Assembly (NCBI GenBank): GCA_022825825.1
Contig: JAJDWA010000072.1
Location: forward strand, 62,001-126,000
Source of the DNA: Candidatus Poribacteria bacterium
GTDB taxonomy: Bacteria > Poribacteria > WGA-4E > WGA-3G
DNA: 64,000 bases
Direction: 5' to 3'
The position numbers and the translations under genes were made by a program. Below are positions 37,059-46,528 of this stretch, piece after piece. The notes under the pieces were generated by a model. It saw only the letters and a program-made list of their open reading frames with translations. It did no database searches and was not told where the DNA came from. Position 1 is the stretch's first letter; each line of letters opens with the position of its first letter.

Positions 37059-39584
37059 CTAATTTTCAGAATCTTCAGTATCCGTAGGAGTCTCTGCGCT
37101 TTCAGTCTCCTCAGAAGTCTCTACACTTTCAAAATCTACAGGAGTCCCTATGCTTTCAGTTTCTTCGGAAGTCTCCGTGCTTTCAGCCTCCTCAGAAGTC
37201 TCCGTGCTTTCAACCTCCTCAGAAGTTTCTGCACTTTCAGCCTCCGTGCTTTCAGCCTCCTCAGAAGTTTTTGCGCTTTCAGCCTCCTCAGAAGTCTCCG
37301 TGCTTTCAGTGTCTACAGAGGTCTCTGTGCTTTCAGCCTTTTCGGAAGTCTCAACGCTTGTAGTATCTTCTGTCTCTTGAGAATTCACAAGATTTTCAAC
37401 GTTGTTTTTTCCCATTTCCTGCTTGAGCAGAGTCCCCATAATCGTATCTTCTACAGGTTCAGATTCTCTGGGTTCGCGTTTCGGTGCGGGACGCTGGCGG
37501 CGGGGACGTTCCTGACGTTCTTGCTGTTCTTCTGGGGGTGCCGCGGCTCGTTCTTGGTCTGCTATAGCTGCTTTTAAACTTAAGCCGATACGTCTCCCTT
37601 TTGGATCAAGGTTGATGACTTTTACATCTATTTCATCGCCGACAGAAACGACCTCTTCGGGTCTTTCTATTCTACGGTCAGCAATTTCAGAGATATGAAT
37701 AAGTCCATCAATCCCTTCTTCAAGTTTGGTGAAAGCCCCAAAACTGGTCAAATTGACAATCTGTCCTCGCACGACAGAACCAACCTTATATTTCTCTGGG
37801 ACCTCATCCCAAGGATCGGGTTGTGTTTGTTTAAGCCCTAACGAAACGCGTCGTTCAGAAGCGTCAATTTGCAGGACAACGACCTCAACCTCATCACCTT
37901 CCTTAAGAAATTCCTGTGGGTTAGTCCCGCGATCCGTCCAAGAAAGATCCGAGGTATGAATTAATCCGTCAATACCTTCCTCAATTTCCACAAAAGCGCC
38001 AAAATTTGTGAGATTTCGGATGCGCCCTGTAATCTTAGTGCCAACAGGATACCTCTGTTCCAAGAGTTCCCAAGGGTTCGGTTGTAATTGTTTGATTCCT
38101 AAGGAAATCCGTTTATCTTCTTTAGAAATTTCAAGAACGATTGCTTCAATTTCATCGCCTTTACTAACAATGCGTGACGGGGCAACATTTCGACGAGTCC
38201 ACGCCATTTCTGAAACGTGAATCAATCCCTCAACAGCTTCTTCAAGTTGGACAAAGACACCATAGTTGACGATATTCACGACTGTACCGTTTATTCTTGA
38301 ACCGATAGGATATCTTTCCTCAACGTTTTCCCACGGGTCAGGTGTCTTCTGCTTCAATCCCAACGAGATTTTTTCGCTTTCTTGGGCAATAGCGATAACT
38401 TGAACTTCAATTTCTTCACCAATAGAAACAATTTCAGACGGATGATTAATGCGTTTCCATGCCATATCGGTCTTGTGGAGTAACCCATCAACACCGCCAA
38501 GGTCAACAAACGCTCCAAAAGCGGTAATGTTCTTGACAACACCAGTTATGTGCTGACCAACTTCAAGGGATTTTAGGACCTCCTCTTTCTTTTCTGCCAT
38601 TTCAGCTTCCAGCCACGCCCGACGTGACAAAACAATGTTGTGCCGCCGTTTACTCATGCTGATGACCTTCATCTGAAAAACTTCGCCGATGTACTGGTCA
38701 AGATTTTGAATTGGCCGCAATTCTACTTGTGAAGCCGGCAAAAATCCTCTCAAGGATCCTACAGTTACTCGTAACCCGCCTTTAATCCGCTCCGTTATTC
38801 GCCCTTCAACCGGTGAACCGCTTTCATAAGCTTGTGTTATTTCGTCCCAAACTAACGTTTGATCAGCGATCTTCTTTGAAAGAACGATTTGCCCCTCTGA
38901 ATCTTCCCGCCGGACAATATAGACATCAATTTCATCGCCCACTTGCACCGACGGCAAATCATTCTCAGCCGAATCGAACTCAGATGCCGGAATATAACCT
39001 TCTGATTTAAAACCGATGTCAATCATTACCTCATCACGATTTACATCTACAACGGTACCTTTGACAATTTCCCCATCAGTAAACGCTTTGAGTGAATTAT
39101 CATAAGCCTCTTCAAGAGATTCCTGACTCATCGGAGACGTTTGTTCCTCTACCTGCTCGCTTTCAGGTTCGACAGTCGAAGAAACTTCATCAATTTCGGT
39201 TTCAGGGGATTCGTTTTCGGCTTCGGCAGTCGAGGTAGTTTCTTGGGGTTCGACTTCTGATACGGTGATCTCAGTATCCGTAGTTTGATTTACCTCCTCA
39301 GACTCGGTTTCAGCGGTTTGATTAACTTCTTCAGGTTCAGCTTCGGACAGGTCGTTTTCAGCAGATTCAGCAACCTGCACAGAATCGTCAGTTTGATCAA
39401 CTTGCGCAGATTCATCAACCGGAGATTCTGATTGTTCCGCTTCAGCATTATCAGAAGTTGTTTCTACCTCTGTTTCTGTTTCATTTCCTTCATCGTGCGT
39501 AACTTCAGTTGAGGCTTCAACTGATTGTTTTTCTTCTTCCACATCAACGGTGGAATCATCTGTATGGGTCTGTTCGTTATTCAT
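37059..39584 (-). CDS. rpsA: Ribosomal protein S1 with long acidic extensions
   Basis: 841 residues against about 550 usual. Six S1 RNA-binding domains occupy about residues 170-690: [100 protein letters not shown] and [20 protein letters not shown]. The first 160 residues are a Glu/Val/Thr/Ser acidic tail. After a basic patch ([17 protein letters not shown]) comes a second acidic tail of repeats of the type ETSEEAEST, encoded by imperfect repeats of about 30 bases at 37074-37360. S1 promotes mRNA binding to the 30S subunit; the tails are an unusual addition. Confidence 0.93.
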   Translation of the reverse strand: MNNEQTHTDDSTVDVEEEKQSVEASTEVTHDEGNETETEVETTSDNAEAEQSESPVDESAQVDQTDDSVQVAESAENDLSEAEPEEVNQTAETESEEVNQTTDTEITVSEVEPQETTSTAEAENESPETEIDEVSSTVEPESEQVEEQTSPMSQESLEEAYDNSLKAFTDGEIVKGTVVDVNRDEVMIDIGFKSEGYIPASEFDSAENDLPSVQVGDEIDVYIVRREDSEGQIVLSKKIADQTLVWDEITQAYESGSPVEGRITERIKGGLRVTVGSLRGFLPASQVELRPIQNLDQYIGEVFQMKVISMSKRRHNIVLSRRAWLEAEMAEKKEEVLKSLEVGQHITGVVKNITAFGAFVDLGGVDGLLHKTDMAWKRINHPSEIVSIGEEIEVQVIAIAQESEKISLGLKQKTPDPWENVEERYPIGSRINGTVVNIVNYGVFVQLEEAVEGLIHVSEMAWTRRNVAPSRIVSKGDEIEAIVLEISKEDKRISLGIKQLQPNPWELLEQRYPVGTKITGRIRNLTNFGAFVEIEEGIDGLIHTSDLSWTDRGTNPQEFLKEGDEVEVVVLQIDASERRVSLGLKQTQPDPWDEVPEKYKVGSVVRGQIVNLTSFGAFTKLEEGIDGLIHISEIADRRIERPEEVVSVGDEIDVKVINLDPKGRRIGLSLKAAIADQERAAAPPEEQQERQERPRRQRPAPKREPRESEPVEDTIMGTLLKQEMGKNNVENLVNSQETEDTTSVETSEKAESTETSVDTESTETSEEAESAKTSEEAESTEAESAETSEEVESTETSEEAESTETSEETESIGTPVDFESVETSEETESAETPTDTEDSEN
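37074..37360 (-). repeat. Coding tandem repeats in the rpsA 3' end
   Basis: Imperfect units based on CCTCAGAAGTCTCCGTGCTT (plus strand) recur about ten times, some 15 or 30 bases long, and encode the ESTETSEEA repeats. Copy number may vary by slippage. Confidence 0.8.
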
Positions 39585-39685
39585 TAAGATACCTGGGTCT
39601 CTTCAAAACGCAAAAGAGCGTTAAGTCCGCCACAGTTCCTCCTTGTTGCGAAGTGCTTCTGGCACTTTCAAATCGGTTACCTAAT

Positions 39686-39714
39686 AGTATATCACAATGT
39701 ACATAGAAAAGCAA
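39686..39714 (-). promoter_or_regulatory. rpsA promoter
   Basis: On the minus strand TTGCTT (39709-39714), 17 bases, TATACT (39686-39691). The leader is about 95 bases. Confidence 0.6.
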
Positions 39715-39950
39715 CAATAATCTTTCATTTGCCAGGTTATTTAGTTTAAGTATTTTCATTTCATGAGGTTAACTGAAAATTTAAGTCTTGCGGTAGGTGT
39801 CAATTTAAGGGAATTATTCTATATTTAGATATATTTTAGCCCAGTGGGCAGAATGTTTATAGCACAGGACAGACGCAAATTGAATAAAGAATAGTGCTTT
39901 ATCAAGTGCTAATTGATGGGTCTTGAAAGGAGTCGGGAATCCAAATCAAG

Positions 39951-40019
39951 AAATCAACGGTATGAATCATGGCGAATGCCATACGGGAAATGCCTAAATG
40001 GCATTCATACCGTTGATTT
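39951..40019. repeat. Dispersed inverted repeat, family C (copy 1)
   Basis: AAATCAACGGTATGAAT (39951-39967) and its exact complement (40003-40019). The same arms, extended to 22 bp, occur at 56764-56785 and 56835-56856. The flanking GCGCATTCGTCTTTAG block matches the 56.7-kb copy in inverted orientation. Confidence 0.8.
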
Positions 40020-40343
40020 GGCGCATTCGTCTTTAGTCATTCCCCGGGTATGAATGCGCGTGTGGCATTCCCCGGAGTTCCCTCCTATCCTAAGCAGTCC
40101 ATCGGTAGGAGCGATCTCCGAATCGAGACCTACAATAATATGTTGACAAGCAATAGGTATATCTCGCTGAAAAAATCGTTATTTTAGCTATTTAACCCCT
40201 TATCAGAGGAATTTTAAGAAAAAAAGCATAATTTCGGTTATTTTTGTTGACAATTTCCGCACAATAAAAGCTGCCGATCCTGTGGGGAACTTTGAAATCA
40301 AAATTATAGGTTTGTTAGCATTCTACAAAAATGTAAGATATTA

Positions 40344-41357
40344 TTACTTGATTCTATACCGCTCAACAGCATCCATATCCAAATGAATGCCCAATCCCGG
40401 TTCGTCTGACAGATGGATGGCACCATTAGTAAGGTTCATGCTACCACCTGACAAATCATCAACGCGGATATGTGGTAATTCATCTATTGGCATTGTGCAG
40501 TTTGGAATTGTAGCAACCATGTGAGCAGCAAAAGTAGAAGCAACACAGCAACCAAACGCGAAGCATTGCACCCAAATCGGTATATCTGCCGCTTCGGCAA
40601 CAGCAGCACTTTTGCGGAGTCCTGAGACATTTCCATGTGTGTTTATTGCATCTACAGCATCTGCACGGATGTTCTTTAATATCTCTTGCTGACCACCGAC
40701 ATGCCTTGCGACTGGCACATCTGTCCGTTTCCTAAGTTCACGGTACCAAGATAAATCTTCAAATTTAATTGGGTCTTCGTAGACTTCAATGTTATACGGT
40801 AGCAATTCATTTGCAAGCCGTATCCCAGTTTCTAAGTCTCCAAATTCAGTGTTAGGGTCAACACGAATTTCGAAATCAGGCCCACATGCTTCTTTGATTA
40901 AGCGGGCAGTTTCAACGATAGTCGCGCTCCGAGCTTTAAGTTTATGAACTCTAAAACCTAAATTAGCGGCGCGTTCTGCTTCTGCCGCAGTTGCTTCGGG
41001 CGGCATCGGTGGCGACCAATAAACGAGTTCAACACTATCCCTATGTTTTCTACCAATTAACTTATGTGCTGGCACACCTAATGCTTGTCCTGCTATGTCA
41101 TAAAATGCACTTTGAAAGGTGAATCCTTCATCGGCAAAATCAAAATCCCATATATTCTTGCCGATATATCTTTCAGCAATCTGTTCCGCTTGCTCTGTAA
41201 TATCGCTATGAACAGCATTGCTTTCACCCAATCCTGTTATTCCTTCATCTGTATGCACCCAAATCAGGGTAGTCGGATAAACCATCCCTGAATGCTCCTG
41301 TATTGCTGGAAGAAACGGGATGGAAACGGTGCGGTATTCTATATTTGTAATTTTCAT
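40344..41357 (-). CDS. Enolase-superfamily (mandelate racemase/muconate lactonizing) enzyme
   Basis: 337 residues from the ATG at 41357 (MKITNIEYRTVSIPF) with AAGGAG ten bases upstream; the open frame extends further upstream into a repeat and should be ignored. The N-terminal capping domain is followed by a TIM barrel with the K-x-K base (FRVHKLKARS), metal ligands RVDPNTEFG and VYEDPIKFED, then VARHVGGQ, INTHGN and IWVQCFAFGCCV. These enzymes abstract a proton next to a carboxylate in sugar acids or related compounds. The exact substrate cannot be read off. It is divergent from a Gfo/Idh/MocA gene, a common pairing in sugar-acid metabolism. Confidence 0.9.
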   Translation of the reverse strand: MKITNIEYRTVSIPFLPAIQEHSGMVYPTTLIWVHTDEGITGLGESNAVHSDITEQAEQIAERYIGKNIWDFDFADEGFTFQSAFYDIAGQALGVPAHKLIGRKHRDSVELVYWSPPMPPEATAAEAERAANLGFRVHKLKARSATIVETARLIKEACGPDFEIRVDPNTEFGDLETGIRLANELLPYNIEVYEDPIKFEDLSWYRELRKRTDVPVARHVGGQQEILKNIRADAVDAINTHGNVSGLRKSAAVAEAADIPIWVQCFAFGCCVASTFAAHMVATIPNCTMPIDELPHIRVDDLSGGSMNLTNGAIHLSDEPGLGIHLDMDAVERYRIK

Positions 41358-41372
41358 AATGTCACAGCTCCT

Positions 41373-41484
41373 TATAGTAAAATGTAAATATGTCCCTATT
41401 TCAATGTCCAACCTGTCTCGCCACCCACTGCTGGCGAGGTTTCCTAACCCCGCTAATGTCCAAGTAATTGTGAATTTTACTATA
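41373..41484. repeat. MITE-like element in a 5' leader
   Basis: Starts TATAGTAAAATGTAAAT and ends GTGAATTTTACTATA, imperfect inverted repeats. Its core has GCGAGGTTTCCTAACCCCGC. The right end (CAAGTAATTGTGAATTTTAC) is matched at 50513-50542. The left end abuts the ribosome-binding site of the enolase-superfamily gene. Confidence 0.7.
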
Positions 41485-41506
41485 TTCACCACGGTTGTTT
41501 TTACAG

Positions 41507-41534
41507 ATTATCAGAAAACAGCACTGTTTGTCAA
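41507..41534 (-). promoter_or_regulatory. Promoter of the enolase-superfamily gene
   Basis: On the minus strand TTGACA (41529-41534), 16 bases, GATAAT (41507-41512). The transcript would run through the repeat element before reaching the start codon. Confidence 0.5.
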
Positions 41535-41811
41535 GTTTGGACGTGTAAAATAGTATTCTGCACATCCCATAAATCCAAAAGTTAGAAAAGAGAAGTATTT
41601 GAAAATACATAGCAGATTTGATAAGATGTTGTTGCATAAGATAGCCTCCTCAAAAGTAAATGTCAAGTTTTATCATTTAGGATGGGATATCATGCGCTAA
41701 ATGTAAAGAAAAACTAAAACAAAAAGCATTTTCATAACGCTATCCATTCATAATGTTGATTGTGATTAGGTTAAGCACCATATTGAGAAATATCAGGTAA
41801 GGAGTAATCAG

Positions 41812-42906
41812 ATGAGTATTAGTGTCGGAATGGTAGGCTTAGGGATGTTCGGTCCCTCGTTTATCCAATCCTATAAAGCACATCCAGACGTACATCGGCT
41901 TGCCTTATGCGATTTACGTTCGGATCGATTGTCTAAATGGGCGAAAGACTTTGAGATTTCGGAAACGTATTCAAGTCTTGACGACATCTGCAAATCGGAT
42001 TTAGATGCACTTGTCATCATCACACAGCATTGGATGCACGCACCACAGGCTATTCAAGCGATGGAAGCAGGAAAGCACGTCTACACGGCTGTGCCTGCAG
42101 CTGTGTCATTAGATGAATGTGAAAAGTTGATTAGAACAGTTGAAAAGACTGGAATGATCTACATGAACGGTGAAACAAGTTATTTTCGTCCGGAGGCAGC
42201 CTTTTGTCGGCAGAAAGCCGCAGAAGGGGCATTTGGCGAATTTGTCCACTGTCGCGCGGAGTATTTTCATGACATCAGCCACGGTCTTTACGATGTAGCA
42301 AAAAATCGGTGGGGCGAACAGTGGAGCATAGACAAAAGCGGCGGAATCCCTATGTACTATCCGACTCACTCTACCTGCTTTCCAATCTCTGTGATGAACG
42401 CACACGCGACAGCTGTTTCCGCACAAGGCTATGTTTATCCGAATGATGATTGGTTTCGGTTGGACACAATCCACAAAAACCCGTTTTCTAACGAAGTCGG
42501 TCTATTCACAATGAGCAATGGTGCAACTATGCAAATCTGTGAATTTCGGAGGATTGGTCACCCAGGTTGTGAACGCGCCAGTGGCATCTACGGCACTGAA
42601 GGGAGTTACGAGCAAAGCCTTGCGGGGAGTGTGTGGGCAACTAAGCATAGTAGAGAAAACGTCCAGCCTACACAGATGCACGAATATCTTCCTGAAGCAC
42701 TGGTCGATAATTTAGGCGGGCACGGTGGATCGCACGCTTATTTGGTTCACGAATTTGTGGATTCTGTCAATCGCCAACGGTTGCCGCGGGTCAATGTTTG
42801 GGAGGCAGTTCGGTATTGTGCACCGGGACTTGTGGCACATGAATCGGCTCTTAAAGATGGTGCATTACTCCAAATTCCGGATTGGGGAGATGCCCCAAAA
42901 GATTAA
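41812..42906 (+). CDS. Gfo/Idh/MocA-family oxidoreductase
   Basis: 364 residues. Rossmann start VGMVGLGMFGPSFIQSYKAH, ALCDLRSDR, then EAGKHVYTAVPAAVSLDECE, the place of the usual EKP motif (here AVP, so the catalytic lysine of EKP is absent). The C-terminal domain has HCRAEYFHDISHG and GTEGSYEQSLAG. Typically an NAD(P)-dependent dehydrogenase for sugars or inositols; substrate unknown and the missing EKP lysine makes activity uncertain. Confidence 0.88.
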   Translation: MSISVGMVGLGMFGPSFIQSYKAHPDVHRLALCDLRSDRLSKWAKDFEISETYSSLDDICKSDLDALVIITQHWMHAPQAIQAMEAGKHVYTAVPAAVSLDECEKLIRTVEKTGMIYMNGETSYFRPEAAFCRQKAAEGAFGEFVHCRAEYFHDISHGLYDVAKNRWGEQWSIDKSGGIPMYYPTHSTCFPISVMNAHATAVSAQGYVYPNDDWFRLDTIHKNPFSNEVGLFTMSNGATMQICEFRRIGHPGCERASGIYGTEGSYEQSLAGSVWATKHSRENVQPTQMHEYLPEALVDNLGGHGGSHAYLVHEFVDSVNRQRLPRVNVWEAVRYCAPGLVAHESALKDGALLQIPDWGDAPKD

Positions 42907-42920
42907 ATGTAAAATTACAC

Positions 42921-42949
42921 TTGATTTTAATTGCTTTTTAAGGTATACT
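42921..42949 (+). promoter_or_regulatory. Promoter of the sulfite/nitrite reductase gene
   Basis: TTGATT (42921-42926), 17-base spacer, TATACT (42944-42949). Leader about 125 bases. Confidence 0.55.
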
Positions 42950-43079
42950 ACTTTATTTAATAAAAGGTTCCTAATAGCACGCACCTTTGCATCACTGTTG
43001 TCTCACAAGTTTTACCCAAATAAAGTTATCGGACATTGATTAATGCACCCAATGAATATGAGGTTATAAGGAGTATAGA

Positions 43080-45524
43080 ATGGCTATTGAACACGCGGGA
43101 GCTTACGATGCATCTACCATCCCTGCTGATGTTGCCCGCGAAATTGAAATTTATGAAATCCAACTCGGTCGGTTTCAAGCTGATCAAGTTGAAGAAGCTA
43201 CCTTTACCGAATTTAGACTTCGGCGTGGGGTTTACGGACAGCGCGATGATAGATCGCAGATGATCCGTGTTAAAATCCCATTCGGTGGACTCACAGCAGC
43301 ACAGCTTGAAATGTTGGCAGATGTAGCTGAAGAATTCTCAGACAACATCATTCACATTACAACACGTCAAGATGTGCAATATCATTACGTAGACATCAAC
43401 AACACCCCTGAGTTGATGCGCCGCCTCGCAAGTGTTGACATCACAACAAAGGAGGCGTGCGGTAATGTCGTCCGAAACGTCACAGCCTGCCCTCTCAGTG
43501 GTGTGTGCCAAGATGAAACGTTTGACGTAACACCCTATTCTAAGGCGTTGTCAGCGTTTCTTTTAGGACATCCAGATGCGGAAAACTTTGGTCGTAAGTT
43601 CAAAATCGCATTTTCTGGGTGTGAAGAACACGCTTGCGGCTTAGCAAATATGCACGACATCGGTGCGGTTGCTGCCGTTAAAGAGGTGGACGGTGAAGTC
43701 AAACGCGGCTTCAAACTTTATGTTGGCGGAGGACTCGGCGCAGTGCCACATCAGGCGAAGGTTTTTGATGATTTTGTCTCCGCAGAAGAACTCTTGCCAA
43801 TTTCGCAATCAATTTGCAGAGTATTTACGCGTTTAGGTGAACGCAAAAATCGAAATAAAGCACGCCTGAAGTTTGTCATCGCTAAACACGGCATTGAGGA
43901 ATTCCGTAAACTGGTGCTTGAAGATCGAGAAACACTACGGCATGACCCCCGATGGACAGCATATTTGGATAATTTAGACGCCTATGATGAAAGTCCGCTT
44001 AAACCACCGACACAACTCAACGGCACCACGAAACCTGATGGGTTTGAAGAGTGGTATCAATCTAATGTACGATTACAGAGCCAACCCGGCTACGCTTTTG
44101 TGACGATTACGTTACCGCTTGGCGATATTACCGCTGATCAAACTCGCGCTTTGGCAGATATTTCACGTAAATATGTTAAAGACACGATCCGTGCCACAGT
44201 GGAACAGAACATTGTCTTACGTTGGGTAACAATGACGGATTTACCAGCACTCTATCGCGAACTAAAGGCAGTTGGTCTGGGTGATCCGGGGGCAGAATCC
44301 TTAGTAGATATTACGGCTTGCCCCGGCACTGATTCTTGCAAACTTGGTGTATCCTCTTCACGCGGTTTGGCAGCACACTTGCGAAACCATTTCATAGAAG
44401 CCGGTGTTCATGATGAAATCAAAGATTTTCGCATTAAGATTAGTGGATGCCCCAATTCATGCGGGCAACACCACATTGCGAATATTGGCTTCTTCGGTTC
44501 TTCGCTACGAGTAGGTGGGCATATCGCGCCCTATTATCTTGTGCTACTCGGTGGACACATGGTGGAAAACGCCAGTTCTTACGGACTTGCCACTGGGAAA
44601 ATTCACAGTAAATATATTCCAACGTTCATTGAGGAATTGACTGGGAAATATGTTGATGAAAGGCAAGATAGCGAAACTTTTACCGATTACGTAACACGCC
44701 TCGGGAAAGCGGAAATCAAAGATATCTTGTCCAAGTACCGTTCCATTCCTTCCTACGAGGAAGCACCAGAATTCTATGTGGACACTGGTGATACAAAAGA
44801 CTACCAACTCAAAACCGGTGTCGGTGAATGTGCCGGAGAGGTCATAGCACTTGTCTCCATGAAATTGGAAGAAGCGGATCGACTCATCTATGAATCCGGT
44901 TTGAATTTGGAAAAGGGTGAATATCAAGATTCCGCGGAGCTGGCTTTTGATGCAATGATTAGAGCCGCAGATGGACTCCTGACAACGGTAGGTTTGCAGT
45001 ATATTGACAACGCAACCACCGTCAATGAGTTCCGCACGCATTTCTTTGATCCCGGTAATTTCTTTGCAGGATTCGGTGCACATCTGTTTAAAGCCACGGA
45101 AGAAGATAGTTCTACTTTCGACCACGAATTGGCACACCGCCGCGTAGAAGAAGCTACCCTCTTCGTAGAAGAATCGCATAATGTGTATAATCGTATGCGC
45201 ATCAAGGAGGAAGAAGAGGAAGCGAGTAAGCGCAAAACACGCAGATCGCGTCCTGCCCCGAAACCGAAAGTGGTCAAAGAGAAGAAACCTGTTGAGGAGA
45301 TCACTGATAGCCTTGACTTGAAAGGTGTCGCATGCCCGTTCAACTATGTTCAAGCGAAGGTTCGGTTGGAAACGATGCAAGTCGGTCAACTCTTGGAGAT
45401 CACTATTGATGATGGTGAACCGATTGAGAACGTACCGAAGAGCCTCACGAATGATGGGCATGACATTCTTGATACCAAGAAGATTGGAAAACACTACCGC
45501 CTGACTATCAAAAAGGGTGAGTAG
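43080..45524 (+). CDS. Sulfite/nitrite reductase hemoprotein fused to a TusA-like domain
   Basis: 814 residues. Residues 1 to about 560 form the siroheme/4Fe-4S reductase with two ferredoxin-like and two hemoprotein halves: CGNVVRNVTACPLSGVCQDE, FSGCEEHACGLANMHDIG, DITACPGTDSCKLGVSSSRG and the cluster motif ISGCPNSCGQHHIANIG (two of four cysteines, the others in TACPGTDSC). About residues 580-690 are helical (MKLEEADRLIYESGLNLEKG, ELAFDAMIRAADGLL), HEPN-like in style. A charged linker (RKTRRSRPAPKPKVVKEKK) leads to residues 745-814, a TusA/SirA-like domain with the sulfur-carrying C752 in DLKGVACPFNYVQAK. Normal reductases stop near 570. The fusion suggests that the sulfide product is passed on to a sulfur carrier. 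Confidence 0.88.
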   Translation: MAIEHAGAYDASTIPADVAREIEIYEIQLGRFQADQVEEATFTEFRLRRGVYGQRDDRSQMIRVKIPFGGLTAAQLEMLADVAEEFSDNIIHITTRQDVQYHYVDINNTPELMRRLASVDITTKEACGNVVRNVTACPLSGVCQDETFDVTPYSKALSAFLLGHPDAENFGRKFKIAFSGCEEHACGLANMHDIGAVAAVKEVDGEVKRGFKLYVGGGLGAVPHQAKVFDDFVSAEELLPISQSICRVFTRLGERKNRNKARLKFVIAKHGIEEFRKLVLEDRETLRHDPRWTAYLDNLDAYDESPLKPPTQLNGTTKPDGFEEWYQSNVRLQSQPGYAFVTITLPLGDITADQTRALADISRKYVKDTIRATVEQNIVLRWVTMTDLPALYRELKAVGLGDPGAESLVDITACPGTDSCKLGVSSSRGLAAHLRNHFIEAGVHDEIKDFRIKISGCPNSCGQHHIANIGFFGSSLRVGGHIAPYYLVLLGGHMVENASSYGLATGKIHSKYIPTFIEELTGKYVDERQDSETFTDYVTRLGKAEIKDILSKYRSIPSYEEAPEFYVDTGDTKDYQLKTGVGECAGEVIALVSMKLEEADRLIYESGLNLEKGEYQDSAELAFDAMIRAADGLLTTVGLQYIDNATTVNEFRTHFFDPGNFFAGFGAHLFKATEEDSSTFDHELAHRRVEEATLFVEESHNVYNRMRIKEEEEEASKRKTRRSRPAPKPKVVKEKKPVEEITDSLDLKGVACPFNYVQAKVRLETMQVGQLLEITIDDGEPIENVPKSLTNDGHDILDTKKIGKHYRLTIKKGE

Positions 45525-45572
45525 CGTTTAACGCGGTACTTATAGGTTTCGCAATATCGTAATAACGTAGAC

Positions 45573-45624
45573 AAGGCGATTGCTTTCATGTCCAAATCGT
45601 TCGGACAAGCAATCGCCTTTTTAT
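45573..45624 (+). terminator. Rho-independent terminator
   Basis: AAGGCGATTGCTT (45573-45585) pairs with AAGCAATCGCCTT (45607-45619), perfect 13 bp, followed by TTTTAT, 49 bases after the reductase stop. Confidence 0.85.
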
Positions 45625-45653
45625 CTACTCGGTGATCGTACGGAGATTAGATT

Positions 45654-45890
45654 ATGAATTCTAAAGAGATGTCTGAAGTGCTTGAGCGTGTGCAAACTTG
45701 GGATATCGAGACACGTATTGACTTAGCTCGGCGAATTTTAGAAACTGTGACACTTTCGCGTCCTCCTAAACCAGCTCAAAAGATGTCACTTGATGAGGTA
45801 GTTGGGATTTTGAAAACAGATGTTCCTCCACCCACCGACGAAGAATGTAAAAAAATAATTGAAGAGGAGCGAATCAAAAAATACGGATGA
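45654..45890 (+). CDS. Antitoxin of a PIN-type toxin-antitoxin pair
   Basis: 78 residues: an N-terminal helical part (EVLERVQTWDIETRIDLARR) and the C-terminal PPTDEECKKIIEEERIKKYG. Small antitoxins with a P-T-D-E-E tail ending in KYG often precede PIN toxins in cyanobacteria and related groups. The stop codon overlaps the next start (ATGA), so translation is coupled. It probably represses its own promoter and masks the PIN active site. Confidence 0.8.
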   Translation: MNSKEMSEVLERVQTWDIETRIDLARRILETVTLSRPPKPAQKMSLDEVVGILKTDVPPPTDEECKKIIEEERIKKYG

Positions 45891-46309
45891 TTCATGCATT
45901 ATTGGATACAAATGTGATTCTGGATGTGTTTCTTGAGCGACATCCTTGGAGTGTTGATGCCACAACCCTCTGGCAAGCTAAAGTTGACAATTTGTTTGTT
46001 GCTTACGTCACTGCCACCTCCCTAACCGATATTTTTTACATTACTCGTCGCCATGCTGGACGTGAAAAAGCATGGCACGCAATTCAATTCAGTTTAGACC
46101 AATTGTCTGTCATATCAGTTGGGATAAATGAGTTAGAATTAGCAACAACTTTAGAAGGCAGCGACTTTGAAGATAATTTGCAAATTGCGTGCGCGCTGCG
46201 TATGCGACTTGATGCCATAGTTACCCGAAATTTCTCAGACTTTTCGGACAACAATATCCCAATTCTTACACCCCAACAAATGCTTTTGAGATTATCAGAG
46301 GACAATTGA
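45887..46309 (+). CDS. PIN-domain toxin (VapC-like ribonuclease)
   Basis: 140 residues. PIN metal-binding acidic residues are in place: D7 in LLDTNVILDVFLE, D48 in TSLTDIFYITRR, D93/D96 in EGSDFEDNLQIACA, and the C-terminal TRNFSDF. PIN toxins cut RNA with Mg or Mn. It overlaps the antitoxin gene by four bases. Confidence 0.9.
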   Translation: MIHALLDTNVILDVFLERHPWSVDATTLWQAKVDNLFVAYVTATSLTDIFYITRRHAGREKAWHAIQFSLDQLSVISVGINELELATTLEGSDFEDNLQIACALRMRLDAIVTRNFSDFSDNNIPILTPQQMLLRLSEDN

Positions 46310-46528
46310 TATAAGGTTTTAAGGGCGTTGATAATCGCTTCTACTTTCTAAGCAATTGTTGTGTTCATTAGAATATAAAGAAACGTACTTACGGCTGCCT
46401 TTAAAGTACTCGGTTATCAACTTTCAACCCAACCGATAGAACCTGAAAATCCTATTGTCTTGAAATAAAACCCGAAATACGATAAACTAATCAATATCTC
46501 AACGAGCTCTCTCAGAAACGAGGAGACA

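Larger units (their letters stand above)
39585..40343. other. Intergenic region with rpsA promoter and repeats
   Basis: 759 bases without a gene. It has the rpsA promoter, a family C repeat, a fragment of the 1.2-kb MITE (40105-40125), and AT-rich DNA with TTGACA at 40249-40254 but no clear gene downstream on the plus strand. Confidence 0.7.
41358..41811. other. Divergent intergenic region with promoter and MITE
   Basis: 454 bases. The minus-strand promoter (41507-41534), a repeat element (41373-41484) in the 5' leader of the enolase-superfamily gene, and AT-rich DNA before the plus-strand oxidoreductase. Confidence 0.65.

Noticed and set aside
37074..37360. Regular repeats that look like a CRISPR array
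   Set aside because: They are in frame in rpsA, encode ESTETSEEA units, and there are no unique spacers.
41358..41492. N-terminal extension of the enolase-superfamily protein
   Set aside because: It is translated from the repeat element; the internal ATG at 41357 has a ribosome site and matches the family start.
44544..45494. 316-codon open frame antisense to the reductase
   Set aside because: Overlaps a well-supported gene fully and has no recognisable domain or start signal.
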